The notes under the pieces: model-generated | The model's database searches: none | What the model saw: only the letters and a program-made list of their open reading frames with translations | Told to the model about the DNA's origin: nothing | In this document: positions 16,645 to 24,228 of the stretch, piece after piece | How positions within the stretch are numbered: position 1 is the first letter of the stretch | Layout of the letters: each line of letters starts with the position of its first letter | Origin: Flavobacterium psychrophilum | Lineage (GTDB): Bacteria; Bacteroidota; Bacteroidia; Flavobacteriales; Flavobacteriaceae | Length of the DNA: 64,000 bases | Assembly (NCBI GenBank): GCA_003243255.1 | Contig: QFQM01000001.1 | Coordinates: forward strand, 1 to 64,000 | Direction: 5' to 3' | Made by a program: the position numbers and the translations under genes

Positions 16645-16870
16645 GATTTGGTTACCTGCCTGCCGGTAGGCGGGTTTAAAGCTTCAATCATCCGCTAATT
16701 AACCACAAAGACACTAAGTTTACACCAAGAGCACAAAGCTTTGTGTAACGATAGCTATCGGGTTGGGTAAGGCCAATAAAAAAACGCAGCAATTGCTGCG
16801 TTTCTATAGTATCATGAGTTGAGGCTTCCGAATCAACAAACCCGCCTACCGGCAGGCAGGTAACCAAATC
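16645..16870. repeat. Perfect 33-bp inverted repeat containing the CCTGCC palindrome
   Basis: 16645-16677 (GATTTGGTTACCTGCCTGCC...) is exactly complementary to 16838-16870. Each arm contains the CCTGCCTGCCGGTAGGCGGG variant of the dispersed palindrome. Between the arms lies the repressor terminator. Confidence 0.85.
16777..16803 (-). terminator. Terminator of the repressor gene
   Basis: AAACGCAGC (16782-16790) pairs with GCTGCGTTT (16795-16803) around AATT. On the minus strand it is followed by seven T, as expected after the repressor stop codon at 16885. Confidence 0.8.
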
Positions 16871-16884
16871 CACAAATCAACTTC

Positions 16885-17625
16885 TTAATATACACTCTTC
16901 TTGCTCACTGTCCTGTTCACATCAATTACGTAGAATAGTGCCTGAATGTCGTTCATGTGCAGGGTAAAGTCGGTAAACTCCGGGCTGTCGTTAAGGGAGT
17001 GGCAGGTAATGGTACCTTCTTCCACATTATGGTCGATGATTTCTTTAAGGAGCGGCATTTTGCTTTGGGTAGTATAAATAACCCAAAACGGAAAATCTCG
17101 GTAACGCAGCTTACCCTGCCAGTGAAGGCGTTGCAGCTCGCGGGTAGACACGATGCTGTTTCGGGTAATGGCATTGCTGGATCCGTCGTCCATACTGTCG
17201 CCATTCACTCTAAAAGCGACATAACGCCCCTTTACAGGCTTATCAACCAGGATACCATGCTGGCTTAAGTCCATTAAAAAATCAGCATCCTGATAGGTAC
17301 TTAAAAAACCCGCCTGTACGTTGAACTCCGCGAGCGGCATCAACATATAATACTGCCCGTTAGGCAGCTCTATGAACTTGTTGCCATTTTTGTTCTCAAA
17401 ATCGTCGGTAAGCTTTACCAGCTCCTCATGCTTAACGGTGGTAAAGTTGACCCTGTCCTGATTAAGCACCTTATGTAATATTTCACTTTTTGATTTTGGG
17501 ATAGGCTTACCTTTCTCATAGTTAATGATGGTTTCGCGGCTTGCACCGATAAGGTCGGCCAATTCTTTTTGGGTGAGTCCAAGTTCTTCGCGTTTTTGTT
17601 TAATCGCTAATCCGTCCATTTTCAA
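16885..17625 (-). CDS. Phage repressor, XRE helix-turn-helix plus S24-type self-cleaving domain
   Basis: 246 residues. Residues ~5-45 form an XRE HTH (KREELGLTQKELADLIGASR, ETIINYEKGKPIP). The C-terminal domain is of LexA/CI type: Ala105-Gly106 in FNVQAGFLST is a candidate self-cleavage bond, Ser144 lies in NGDSMDDG, and Lys189 or Lys194 in YTTQSKMPLLKEI is a candidate general base. Such proteins keep a prophage silent and are cut when RecA is activated, so SOS induction is inferred. The divergent promoter carries matching half-sites (AAGTGTAA and TTACACTT). It is the leftmost gene of the prophage-derived region and its only recognised regulator. Confidence 0.88.
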   Translation of the reverse strand: MKMDGLAIKQKREELGLTQKELADLIGASRETIINYEKGKPIPKSKSEILHKVLNQDRVNFTTVKHEELVKLTDDFENKNGNKFIELPNGQYYMLMPLAEFNVQAGFLSTYQDADFLMDLSQHGILVDKPVKGRYVAFRVNGDSMDDGSSNAITRNSIVSTRELQRLHWQGKLRYRDFPFWVIYTTQSKMPLLKEIIDHNVEEGTITCHSLNDSPEFTDFTLHMNDIQALFYVIDVNRTVSKKSVY

Positions 17626-17661
17626 GTCTTTAGAGGCATTGTTAATAAAATCGCATACCTA

Positions 17662-17718
17662 AAGTGTAAAATTTAACCTTTGAACATTTTGCAATGTGGA
17701 ATATTACACTTAACTTTG
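17662..17718. promoter_or_regulatory. Divergent promoter with inverted operators
   Basis: Plus strand: TTTG at 17688-17691, 19-base spacer, TAACTTTG at 17711-17718, which fits the Bacteroidota -33/-7 consensus and serves the gene at 17746. TTACACTT (17704-17711) overlaps the -7 element, and its inverse AAGTGTAA (17662-17669) lies in the repressor promoter. A third TTACACTT in the same context AATATTACACTT occurs at 17947. These are probable repressor-binding sites. Confidence 0.7.
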
Positions 17719-17745
17719 CATCATATTCAACAAAGGTACTAAAAA

Positions 17746-17988
17746 ATGCACAACTTCAACATCCAACCCAAAGAAAAAGTGGAACTAAATGCCATAAACT
17801 CAGCAACACAAAGGCATTCCACCTCACAAAAAAGTTCAACAAAAGTGGAATATACCACTAAAAACGAACAAAATAAGACTTCAAACACCCCAAACAAGGT
17901 TACCGTTACTACCGTTACACACAGTGAAGAAGAAAAACAGGCAATATTACACTTTAACCGCGACAGAAGGTTTACTATTACCGAATAG
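17746..17988 (+). CDS. Small phage early protein of unknown function
   Basis: 80 residues, rich in Ser, Thr, Asn and Lys, no cysteine, no membrane segment and low complexity in the middle (TEYTTKNEQNKTSN-type composition). It is the first gene of the rightward early operon, 28 bases after the -7 element, so it is the natural place for a regulator or antirepressor, but nothing in the sequence identifies a function. A third operator-like site lies inside it. Neighbouring ORF 17924-18268 overlaps its 3' end. Confidence 0.55.
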   Translation: MHNFNIQPKEKVELNAINSATQRHSTSQKSSTKVEYTTKNEQNKTSNTPNKVTVTTVTHSEEEKQAILHFNRDRRFTITE

Positions 17989-18268
17989 TTGTCAGTTTCC
18001 GGTTGTCGGTTGTCAGACCAACAGCAACTCTAAAATCCAACAACTGACAACCATCAACCGACAACAAAAACTAAAAAAGAAGATCCGCAAATGCGAAGCC
18101 CGCATCCAAAACCTCAAAACCCTGCCCTACTACACCGTCTTTAACCAACGGGCCCAACAGGAAAAAGACATCGCAAAGGCAGAGAAGAAGTTGAGGAGTT
18201 TACAGTGTTCAGTGATCAGTTTGCAGCTTACCTACCAGCAGGCAGGTCGCAGTATTCAGTCACAGTGA
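17924..18268 (+). CDS. Possible small coiled-coil phage protein
   Basis: 114 residues in a different frame from the previous gene. Residues ~50-95 (KLKKKIRKCEARIQNLKTL, QQEKDIAKAEKKLRSL) look like genuine coding sequence with a coiled-coil pattern. The first third overlaps the previous gene and a dispersed repeat (18000-18060, GGTTGTCGGTTGTCAG with CTGACAACCATCAACCGAC), and the end runs into another repeat. Either the gene is real with an unclear start, or it is the remnant of a gene interrupted by repeats. Confidence 0.35.
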   Translation: MKKKNRQYYTLTATEGLLLPNSCQFPVVGCQTNSNSKIQQLTTINRQQKLKKKIRKCEARIQNLKTLPYYTVFNQRAQQEKDIAKAEKKLRSLQCSVISLQLTYQQAGRSIQSQ

Positions 18269-18278
18269 GCAACGTTCT

Positions 18279-18355
18279 GTCATTCTGAACGAAACGCAGT
18301 GTAGTGAAGAATCACTTTTGGAATTTGAAGAGATACTTCCTTCGTCAGGATGACA
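18279..18355. repeat. GTCATT-type dispersed palindromic repeat
   Basis: GTCATTCTGAACGAAACGCAG ... CTTCGTCAGGATGACA; the ends are inverted. A CGGACCTCCGACCTCCGACTTC word repeat follows at 18363-18390. Together these fill the gap before the gene at 18436. Confidence 0.75.
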
Positions 18356-18435
18356 GAGTACATCGGACCTCCGACCTCCGACTTCATACATCGGACAAAA
18401 AAACATCAATCTTTCAATTAAAAAATAAAAAAACC

Positions 18436-18693
18436 ATGACAATCAAAGGAACTATCGAACACATTGAGTACCGCAACACAGCCGGTTACGAGAAAAAAGT
18501 AGTAACGCTTATTCCCGATCACAGGCAGCGTGCCTTTGTAGAATTCCGTGGCAGGAAAATGGACGACCTGCACGGCTACAAAGAAAACGACGAGATACAG
18601 GTAAACGTACTCCTGGAAGGCAAAACCTCTAAAAACAGCGGTATACAGTACAACAATATGGTAGTAACAGAGGTAATTTCAGTTAACAGTTAA
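18436..18693 (+). CDS. DUF3127-like small OB-fold protein
   Basis: The start at 18436 (MTIKGTIEHIEYRNTAG) gives 85 residues; upstream codons come from repeats. The layout is that of the DUF3127 family of small, single-strand-binding-like OB folds: an N-terminal strand IKGTIEHIE, then VEFRGRKMDDLHGYKENDEI, VNVLLEGKTSKNSGIQYNN and MVVTEVISV. In phages such proteins probably coat single-stranded DNA during replication; this role is inferred. A second short protein of the same type follows at 19227. Confidence 0.75.
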   Translation: MTIKGTIEHIEYRNTAGYEKKVVTLIPDHRQRAFVEFRGRKMDDLHGYKENDEIQVNVLLEGKTSKNSGIQYNNMVVTEVISVNS

Positions 18694-18760
18694 CGGTTGA
18701 CAGTTAACAGCACCCCGAGCAACCGTAAACCGTAAACTTAGAACTTAAAACTCAAAAGAC

Positions 18761-19045
18761 ATGGAATCAAAACAACAGGAATATACCGAAAAGATCTTAG
18801 ATCAGTTACAACAGCTTTTTAGCGACGAAAACGAAAACAGGATTAACATCAGCGAACTGGAAGACAACGCCAATGCAGCCGACTTCTTTCACGCGCTGGC
18901 CAATCTCGCCCCTACCGTAGTGTATACCAAACTGACCCAAAAGGAAGTAGGCACACTCGACTTTAACCATATTGCCAACAGGCTGTGCTTTCAGAATTGC
19001 TTTGTAAAACAGGACAGTGCTCAGTCACCGTTAACTGTAGAGTAA
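18761..19045 (+). CDS. Small phage protein of unknown function
   Basis: 94 residues, acidic N-terminal half (LFSDENENRINISELEDNA), then a helical part (DFFHALANLAPTVVYTKLTQ) and a C-terminal LCFQNCFVKQD. It lies between the two OB-fold genes and probably belongs to the replication block. No domain was recognised. The downstream gap (19046-19226) is filled by GTCATT and TCCGACC repeats. Confidence 0.6.
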   Translation: MESKQQEYTEKILDQLQQLFSDENENRINISELEDNANAADFFHALANLAPTVVYTKLTQKEVGTLDFNHIANRLCFQNCFVKQDSAQSPLTVE

Positions 19046-19063
19046 GTTCTGTTCAAAACGTTT

Positions 19064-19150
19064 GTCATTCTGAGCGTAGCGTAGCGAAGTCGAAGAATCT
19101 CAGAATATAAACTGGAATTTGAAGAGATTCCTCCTTCGTCGGAATGACAA
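19064..19150. repeat. GTCATT-type dispersed palindromic repeat
   Basis: GTCATTCTGAGCGTAGCGTAG ... GGAATGACA, with inverted ends. A TCCGACCTCTGACTTCGGAC word follows at 19171-19190. Confidence 0.8.
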
Positions 19151-19226
19151 ACACAACTGAATCATCAGACTTCCGACCTCTGACTTCGGACAAATAAACA
19201 AATCATCAAATCAACTTTTAGAAATC

Positions 19227-19472
19227 ATGTACAAAATAAAAGGAATCATAACCGCCATAGGCGACATAAGAACGACCAAACTAGGCACTGCGGTACAGCA
19301 GCTGCATTTTGAACAGGAAACCGGCAGGATGTTTTACCCTTCTGCCCTGGGCACAAAAATCGACCTGCTGAAGGATATGCTGCCCGGCGATGTAGCCGAG
19401 CTGGAATTCCACATTTCAGGCTCAAAAGGAACGTATAACAATGTAATAATTGACAATTTGGTAAGAGTATAA
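19227..19472 (+). CDS. DUF3127-like small OB-fold protein
   Basis: 81 residues, all beta-rich: YKIKGIITAIGDIRTTKLG, QLHFEQETGRMFYPSALG, DMLPGDVAELEFHISGS, NVIIDNLVRV. It is similar in size and strand order to the protein at 18436. Probable single-strand DNA binding role in phage replication, by inference. Its stop codon overlaps the start of the replication protein at 19472 (TAATG), so the two are translationally coupled. Confidence 0.7.
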   Translation: MYKIKGIITAIGDIRTTKLGTAVQQLHFEQETGRMFYPSALGTKIDLLKDMLPGDVAELEFHISGSKGTYNNVIIDNLVRV

Positions 19473-20344
19473 TGAAAGACCCGGCTTTTTTGTTTTACGG
19501 CAAAGATTTTTATGAGGGTACACGCACAATGCTTCCTGAAGAAAGAGCCTGCCTCGTCGATCTGCTAGTATACCAGCATCAGCATGGAGGACTTATTCCG
19601 AACAACATAAAAAGGCTGCAAATGTATTGTTCAGGAATAGATGAAGCCACCCTTAAGGCTACCCTTGAAGCTAAATTTGTGCTTAGCGATAAGGGTTGGC
19701 AAAACAGCAAAATGGAAGTACTTACAGAAGAGCGAAACTCTTTTAAAGAGAAACAATCATATAATGGAAAAGTGGGCAATTTTTTCAAAAAACTGCCTCA
19801 ATTTTTTAATAGAAAAGAAATTTTGGATTTAAAAACTATGATTTCTAAGCTATTATTAAACAATGAAGAACTATATAAAAACTGGATAAGTCGTTATAAA
19901 GACCCGATCGCTATGCGTGACGCTATGCGTACGCATTTAGTAAATGGAAATGGAGATGCAATTGTAAATGAAGATACAAATGATAATGTAATTGATAATC
20001 GAAAAGAGGGTAAGGGAGAAAAACCAAAAATCGTTTACCCGTTCGACACCGAAACATTCAGTGAGCAATGGGCAATATGGAAAGACTACAAGGCAAACGA
20101 GCACGGGTTTAAATACAAAACCGCTGTTAGCGAACAAGCCGCCCTTAGCAGTCTCGGCACCCTCTCCAAATACGACGAAGCCACTGCCATAGCGATAATG
20201 CACCAGAGTATGGCCAACGGCTGGAAAGGTTTCTTTGAAGAGAATACCACACATGGAAGCACAAAACAACCTTCCGGCAAAGGCGAAAGCAGCTATAGCG
20301 ACGCTTTCAAGCGAAAGATTGTTGGCCGTGTACAGTCCGGTTAA
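19472..20344 (+). CDS. Phage replication-type protein (DUF1376/YdaU-like N-terminus)
   Basis: 290 residues. The N-terminal ~100 residues (DPAFLFYGKDFYEGTRTMLP, LVDLLVYQHQHGGLIPNN, then a winged-helix-like segment) resemble the DUF1376 domain found at the start of phage replication initiators. The C-terminal part (FDTETFSEQWAIWKDYKAN, then ALSSLGTLSKYDEATAI) resembles the helical domain of DnaD/O-type proteins that load helicase. Its role in origin melting or helicase loading is inferred. It overlaps the next gene by 110 bases in another frame. Confidence 0.65.
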   Translation: MKDPAFLFYGKDFYEGTRTMLPEERACLVDLLVYQHQHGGLIPNNIKRLQMYCSGIDEATLKATLEAKFVLSDKGWQNSKMEVLTEERNSFKEKQSYNGKVGNFFKKLPQFFNRKEILDLKTMISKLLLNNEELYKNWISRYKDPIAMRDAMRTHLVNGNGDAIVNEDTNDNVIDNRKEGKGEKPKIVYPFDTETFSEQWAIWKDYKANEHGFKYKTAVSEQAALSSLGTLSKYDEATAIAIMHQSMANGWKGFFEENTTHGSTKQPSGKGESSYSDAFKRKIVGRVQSG

Positions 20345-20804
20345 CTGTATGCGCCACGCCGGGAAACTCGCTACCATTGAGGATGCCATGAACAGCCCCG
20401 CCCCCACCCTTGGCACCCTTCACCGTGAGAAAAGCCGGGATTTTACCATTGGGCTGGTTATGGGTTGGCTGGTATACCTTAACGAACTGCTCGCCCTGCG
20501 AAAACCCATGAGCGAAGACCAGATAGAATTGTGCGCCATCGAGATAACCGACACGTTCTACAGCCTTAAGATGAGCGACCTGACCTATTTGTTCCGTCGC
20601 ATTATTTCGGGACAATATGGCGAGTTTTATGAGAGCCTGACCATATCTAAGGTACTCACGTTCTTTAGGGATTATTTTGACGAACGATGCCGACAGGCAG
20701 CACAGCAATCGATGCGCCAGCATGCCGACTTTTCAAGTCAGGATACCTTTAACTATTCGCAGAACCTCCGCAGGATATGGAATGGAGACTCTAAAGGTTA
20801 TTGA
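20235..20804 (+). CDS. Phage protein, possible helicase-loader partner (DUF6633-like)
   Basis: 189 residues from ATG 20235, though MEAQNN at 20253 is an equally good start. The sequence is helical throughout: GLVMGWLVYLNELLALRKPM, DQIELCAIEITDTFYSLKMS, LTYLFRRIISGQYGEFYESL, FFRDYFDERCRQAAQQSM. The layout resembles DUF6633 proteins of Bacteroides phages, which sit beside replication initiators. The first 110 bases overlap the preceding gene in another frame, which is typical of tightly packed phage genes. Function is inferred from position. Confidence 0.55.
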   Translation: MKRIPHMEAQNNLPAKAKAAIATLSSERLLAVYSPVNCMRHAGKLATIEDAMNSPAPTLGTLHREKSRDFTIGLVMGWLVYLNELLALRKPMSEDQIELCAIEITDTFYSLKMSDLTYLFRRIISGQYGEFYESLTISKVLTFFRDYFDERCRQAAQQSMRQHADFSSQDTFNYSQNLRRIWNGDSKGY

Positions 20805-20847
20805 GTTTAGGGTTTCGGGTTCAGGGTTGCCACGATTGAGCCATTCC

Positions 20848-21024
20848 GAGTGAAGCTAACGGCATTAAACTCCGTGGCGTAAAGCAAATCGGAACTTGAG
20901 GCGTGAAGAAGCATCCGCTGTTTGAGGCGAAGCCGAGTTCGGATGGTTTAGTCGAAAGGTTCGATTTGTAGCCTAAGGAGTTCAGCCGTGCCTTTTTGTT
21001 TCTTTTGTGGCAAGACAAAAGAAA
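20848..21024 (+). repeat. ~175-base dispersed repeat with terminal covarying hairpin, copy 1
   Basis: Begins GAGTGAAGCTAACGGC, includes ACTCCGTGGCGTAAAGCAAAT and GGTTCGATTTGTAGCCTAAG, and ends in the hairpin TTTCTTTTGT-GGCAAG-ACAAAAGAAA (20999-21024). Copies 2 and 3 lie at 27361-27534 and 63851-64000 (minus). Positions 21025-21241 contain GGGAAAATTAAACCC-type short palindromes and nothing else recognised. Confidence 0.8.
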
Positions 21025-21241
21025 AGGCTCTTTGACATACTGTAAAAATTCAATTATTCCCTCATGGGAAAATTAAACCCTTTTAGGGTTATCCATACAC
21101 CGCCTTTTGCGGTCATTCATCCGATTTTACAATACTGTAATCTGATTCTATAGGTTAATCTGCTAAAAAATAGATAGCTTTATACCATAATTATCAGAAT
21201 ACCAAACCAATATTTCAACATAAATCTAAATCCAACTAACC

Positions 21242-21544
21242 ATGGCATTACTAACCAGAACACAAATAAAAACGGTAGTTTTAAAGAGTCTTAAAACCAT
21301 TGCCGATCTGCCCGAAGACCCTGAGGCAGCTACTTTTGCCGCTTTTGATAATTTTCAGAAGCACGTTTTCCTCTCCACCCTTAAAGGCCAGATAAACGCC
21401 CTGCCCTACTACATGAACGACGGCAGCACCAGCTATCTCGCTTATTATAACATTAACCTTACACCCGACTCTACCGACGAATGGCCTACCGTAGCCGACT
21501 GTATTGACTGGGTGAAAGAAAATCAGAGAGTTGTTTACCTTTAA
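21242..21544 (+). CDS. Small protein of unknown function in the prophage region
   Basis: 100 residues, no signal peptide. Residues LTRTQIKTVVLKSLKTIADL form an amphipathic helix, followed by TFAAFDNFQKHVFLSTLKG and a Tyr-rich part. It immediately precedes the exported protein at 21556 (11-base gap) and may share its transcript. Neither phage-structural nor host family was recognised. Confidence 0.55.
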   Translation: MALLTRTQIKTVVLKSLKTIADLPEDPEAATFAAFDNFQKHVFLSTLKGQINALPYYMNDGSTSYLAYYNINLTPDSTDEWPTVADCIDWVKENQRVVYL

Positions 21545-21555
21545 AACCATCCAAC

Positions 21556-22818
21556 ATGAAATACCTTTTTTACCTGCTCCTTGCCCTTTGCATACCCTTG
21601 CCGGCATTGGCACAAACCGATATTGTTACACCCACTAAAATTTCCCTTATCAAAAACACCGTGGGCGAAGCCAGCATGTCTATCGACATTCAGCTGGATA
21701 TCAACAAAAACGAAAGCATTGACTTTGACCACTGGATAAACCACCCCGAAGACAAACCTAAAGTTTCGCTTCAGTATGGCGACCGGAAATCAAACTGTCC
21801 GCTAACGGTAAGACCCGAAGCCTCGGCAAAGAATTCGATAGGGTTTATCGTAAGCGGATTTACCGAGTCGACCCTCGAGCGTTTTTTAAACCGCGATCAC
21901 GACAACCAAATAAAACTGTTGGTAGAAAATGACGTACGGGTAAACCTCCTGCACATGTCTGACACTGTGGCAACACCGCATCTTTTGGTCATTAAAGCCG
22001 ATGTGCTCAATAAAATGATAAACGACCAGCTTACCATTACGGCCGACGACCGCAGCGGTTTCCTAACCTCTCTGAACAACTTTTACTACTACCAGAACAA
22101 GGTCGATTTTGGGGTTCAGCCCTCGCAGGACACCGTAAAAACCAGCTATATCCTAACCATGAAGCTGCAAAATGCTTACAACCGCAAGAACTTCCTGAAG
22201 TGCGACGACTCCAAAAAAGGCACTCCCATATACTGGAGCCTGGATACGCGCCTGAGTACCGAGTTTAAGGATTCGCTAAACTACATTAAGTTTTACCCCG
22301 TTAACCTGATGTGGGAGAACTACAGCAAAAAGATTCCGTTCCAACTAAGCGTAAAGGCAGGGCATGAATCGAGTCAGGATTTCATCAGCAAAAGAGCCGC
22401 ACTCGATGCCTCGATAACCTTCATTACGCCCAATGCCATAAACCTTACCACCACCCAGTCCAACCGTTTGCGCCTGAAACCCGTAATCACGGCAGGGATA
22501 AAAGGCTATTATGACTACTCCAACAACGTGGAAGCCTTTACATCGGGTCAGCCCCACGTAGACGGTTACTATTACGTACCGGTGTTTAACAACTATGCCA
22601 TCATCTTCGAGGGCACTGCCTTTTACGACCTGAGCACTGTTCGTAACCCCGAAAACAAGATACAGGGCAATTACTCGGTAACACTGGGTGCAGAGATACC
22701 CAAAACAGGCTTCAAGGCCATGTTTAAGTACGTAGACGGCAAAAGCGACATCAACTTTAAAGACGGCTCCGTAATCGCGATAGGTCTGTTGATGGATTTC
22801 TTCCAGGAGAAGAAGTAA
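21556..22818 (+). CDS. Exported protein, possible outer-membrane or surface protein
   Basis: 420 residues with a signal peptide (MKYLFYLLLALCIPLPALAQ). The mature part is beta-rich (alternating polar/hydrophobic stretches; VTLGAEIPKTGFKAMFKYVD and SVIAIGLLMDFFQEKK at the end, whose last strands resemble a beta-barrel terminus). Phage particles do not need such a protein, so it may be a moron that alters the host surface, or an unrelated host gene. This is inference from the signal peptide and context only. Confidence 0.6.
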   Translation: MKYLFYLLLALCIPLPALAQTDIVTPTKISLIKNTVGEASMSIDIQLDINKNESIDFDHWINHPEDKPKVSLQYGDRKSNCPLTVRPEASAKNSIGFIVSGFTESTLERFLNRDHDNQIKLLVENDVRVNLLHMSDTVATPHLLVIKADVLNKMINDQLTITADDRSGFLTSLNNFYYYQNKVDFGVQPSQDTVKTSYILTMKLQNAYNRKNFLKCDDSKKGTPIYWSLDTRLSTEFKDSLNYIKFYPVNLMWENYSKKIPFQLSVKAGHESSQDFISKRAALDASITFITPNAINLTTTQSNRLRLKPVITAGIKGYYDYSNNVEAFTSGQPHVDGYYYVPVFNNYAIIFEGTAFYDLSTVRNPENKIQGNYSVTLGAEIPKTGFKAMFKYVDGKSDINFKDGSVIAIGLLMDFFQEKK

Positions 22819-22901
22819 GCGCTACGCGCGTTTAGGGTTATCGAGTTGCGAGTTTAGGGTTGCCACGGTTGCTTTTATACGTTTTGTCATTCACCCGTGC
22901 T

Positions 22902-22969
22902 GTCATTGCGAGCGGAGTGAAACGGAGCGTGGCACCCGAGGCTGAAAGCCGAACGGACGAAGTAATCTC
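22902..22969. repeat. GTCATT-type dispersed repeat
   Basis: GTCATTGCGAGCGGAGTGAAACGG ... GTAATCTCT; it shares the CCGAGGCTGAAAGCCGAACGG segment with the copy at 9135. It lies in the 449-base gap 22819-23267, which also holds the palindromic repeat at 23021-23140 and the CCCGGAGGGATTTAATATTGG element at 23203-23223. Confidence 0.7.
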
Positions 22970-23020
22970 TATCAACTCCAATAATCATAATTAGAACGCG
23001 GATTTTCTCTCACAACACAG

Positions 23021-23140
23021 CAACAGTGGTTTCCCCTCTTTCAGAGGGGTGCCCGTAGGGCGGGGTGTTTTTACAGTAAATCATTTGTTAGAAATTAACC
23101 ACCCCGGCTTTCAGCCACCCCTCTGAAGGAGGGGGATCCT
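23021..23140. repeat. CAACAGTGG...ACCACCCC palindromic repeat, copy 3 (gene-free)
   Basis: Left arm CAACAGTGGTTTCCCCTC ... GGGCGGGGTG, right arm ACCACCCCGGCTTTCAGCC, and a spacer of about 30 bases. It is the gene-free counterpart of the DUF559-carrying copy at 13061-13582. Confidence 0.8.
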
Positions 23141-23267
23141 ACTCATACCCATTTATGCTACCAACATCTTTTCCCTAACGGGAAATTACAAAACCCGAAT
23201 ATCCCGGAGGGATTTAATATTGGTAGAAAATGATTAGGATTGAGGAAGTTTTCCCGTAGGGAATGGA

Positions 23268-23900
23268 TTAAAAAGCCCCTCTTCCTAAAATCTTAACCTT
23301 ACCCCTCTTAACCGTGGCATCAAAATTAAGATTGGTTTCCGTTTCAAAGAATCGGTATGTATCTTTTTCTTTCCACACAACGATGCGGGGATTAGTAACG
23401 GTACGTGAAGTTTCGTCGATTTTGACTTCAAAGTTGGTTTTGGCAAAAGTTATGGCCTTACCGTAAATCTTTATGTTATTGCAAAGTATTGAAGCATCGA
23501 TATTTCCTTCTTTGCCAATATAAAAAGTCAGTGAATCAGCAGGCCTTTTACTTATGTTAAACGACTTATCAAACTCAGGTGTGTTGATGATTTGAAGGAT
23601 CGCATCGCAGTCCTTTACCACTGTAAATTTTATGTTAAACATTCTGTGATAGTGCGCACTTCCTCCTCCAACGAAATGAACATGACGATGAGACGCATAG
23701 CCTTTTGCTTTTACATATTTACCCAGATACTTTTCAGCTTTAGCTTCCTCAATATAAACAGGTAAACTATCCAGCTGATCGATGCTGTACCATATGTAAC
23801 CTTCCTTTTTCTCTACAACCCCATAAATGATGGTCGGTGTGCCTAAGGGAGTTCTACAGGAGACAATAGCAAGGAGAAAGAGGAAAAGGAGGTTTTTCAT
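23268..23900 (-). CDS. Exported lipoprotein of unknown function (host type, antisense within prophage region)
   Basis: 210 residues with a lipoprotein signal (MKNLLFLFLLAIVSC, Cys15). The mature part is beta-rich with His-containing turns (YASHRHVHFVGGGSAHYHRM). No family was recognised. It is on the minus strand, opposite to all phage-type genes around it, and has no phage-like feature. Confidence 0.7.
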   Translation of the reverse strand: MKNLLFLFLLAIVSCRTPLGTPTIIYGVVEKKEGYIWYSIDQLDSLPVYIEEAKAEKYLGKYVKAKGYASHRHVHFVGGGSAHYHRMFNIKFTVVKDCDAILQIINTPEFDKSFNISKRPADSLTFYIGKEGNIDASILCNNIKIYGKAITFAKTNFEVKIDETSRTVTNPRIVVWKEKDTYRFFETETNLNFDATVKRGKVKILGRGAF

Positions 23901-24194
23901 TGGTTATGGTTTGGAAGTGAAGATAGGGAAAATGTTTTTCCGTAACTCGGATTGAGCAACTCGTGCCTTTAAGTATTGAAAACAAGCATCACGTTCGGAC
24001 CTGTGGGAAGAGGCTGAAATGCCTGTTAATTTTATTTGGAATGACTAAAATCCTCTGTGATACATTCTAAGAAAAAAATCTAAGACTCTAGTTTGCTTAA
24101 TTTAAAATAAGATTTATAAACATTTTTTTTTAATTTCCTATGATTATACGATTATACACGCATATCACAATTGTTAATAACTATAATAAAAAAG

Positions 24195-24224
24195 TTGATA
24201 ACTTCGTTTTTTTTCGTAACTTTG
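24195..24224 (+). promoter_or_regulatory. Consensus promoter of the PanA/toxin operon
   Basis: TTG at 24195-24197, 19-base spacer, TAACTTTG at 24217-24224. The last base of the -7 element is only 5 bases before the ATG at 24229, so the transcript probably has a very short or no leader. Confidence 0.7.
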
Positions 24225-24228
24225 CAAC

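Larger units (their letters stand above)
16440..16884. other. Intergenic region at the left edge of the prophage-derived region
   Basis: 445 bases. The first ~200 bases are AT-rich (start-side region of the minus-strand gene ending at 15630). The rest holds a 33-bp inverted repeat enclosing the repressor terminator and a GATAGCTATCGGG palindrome (16750-16762). No integrase or attachment site was recognised. Confidence 0.5.
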
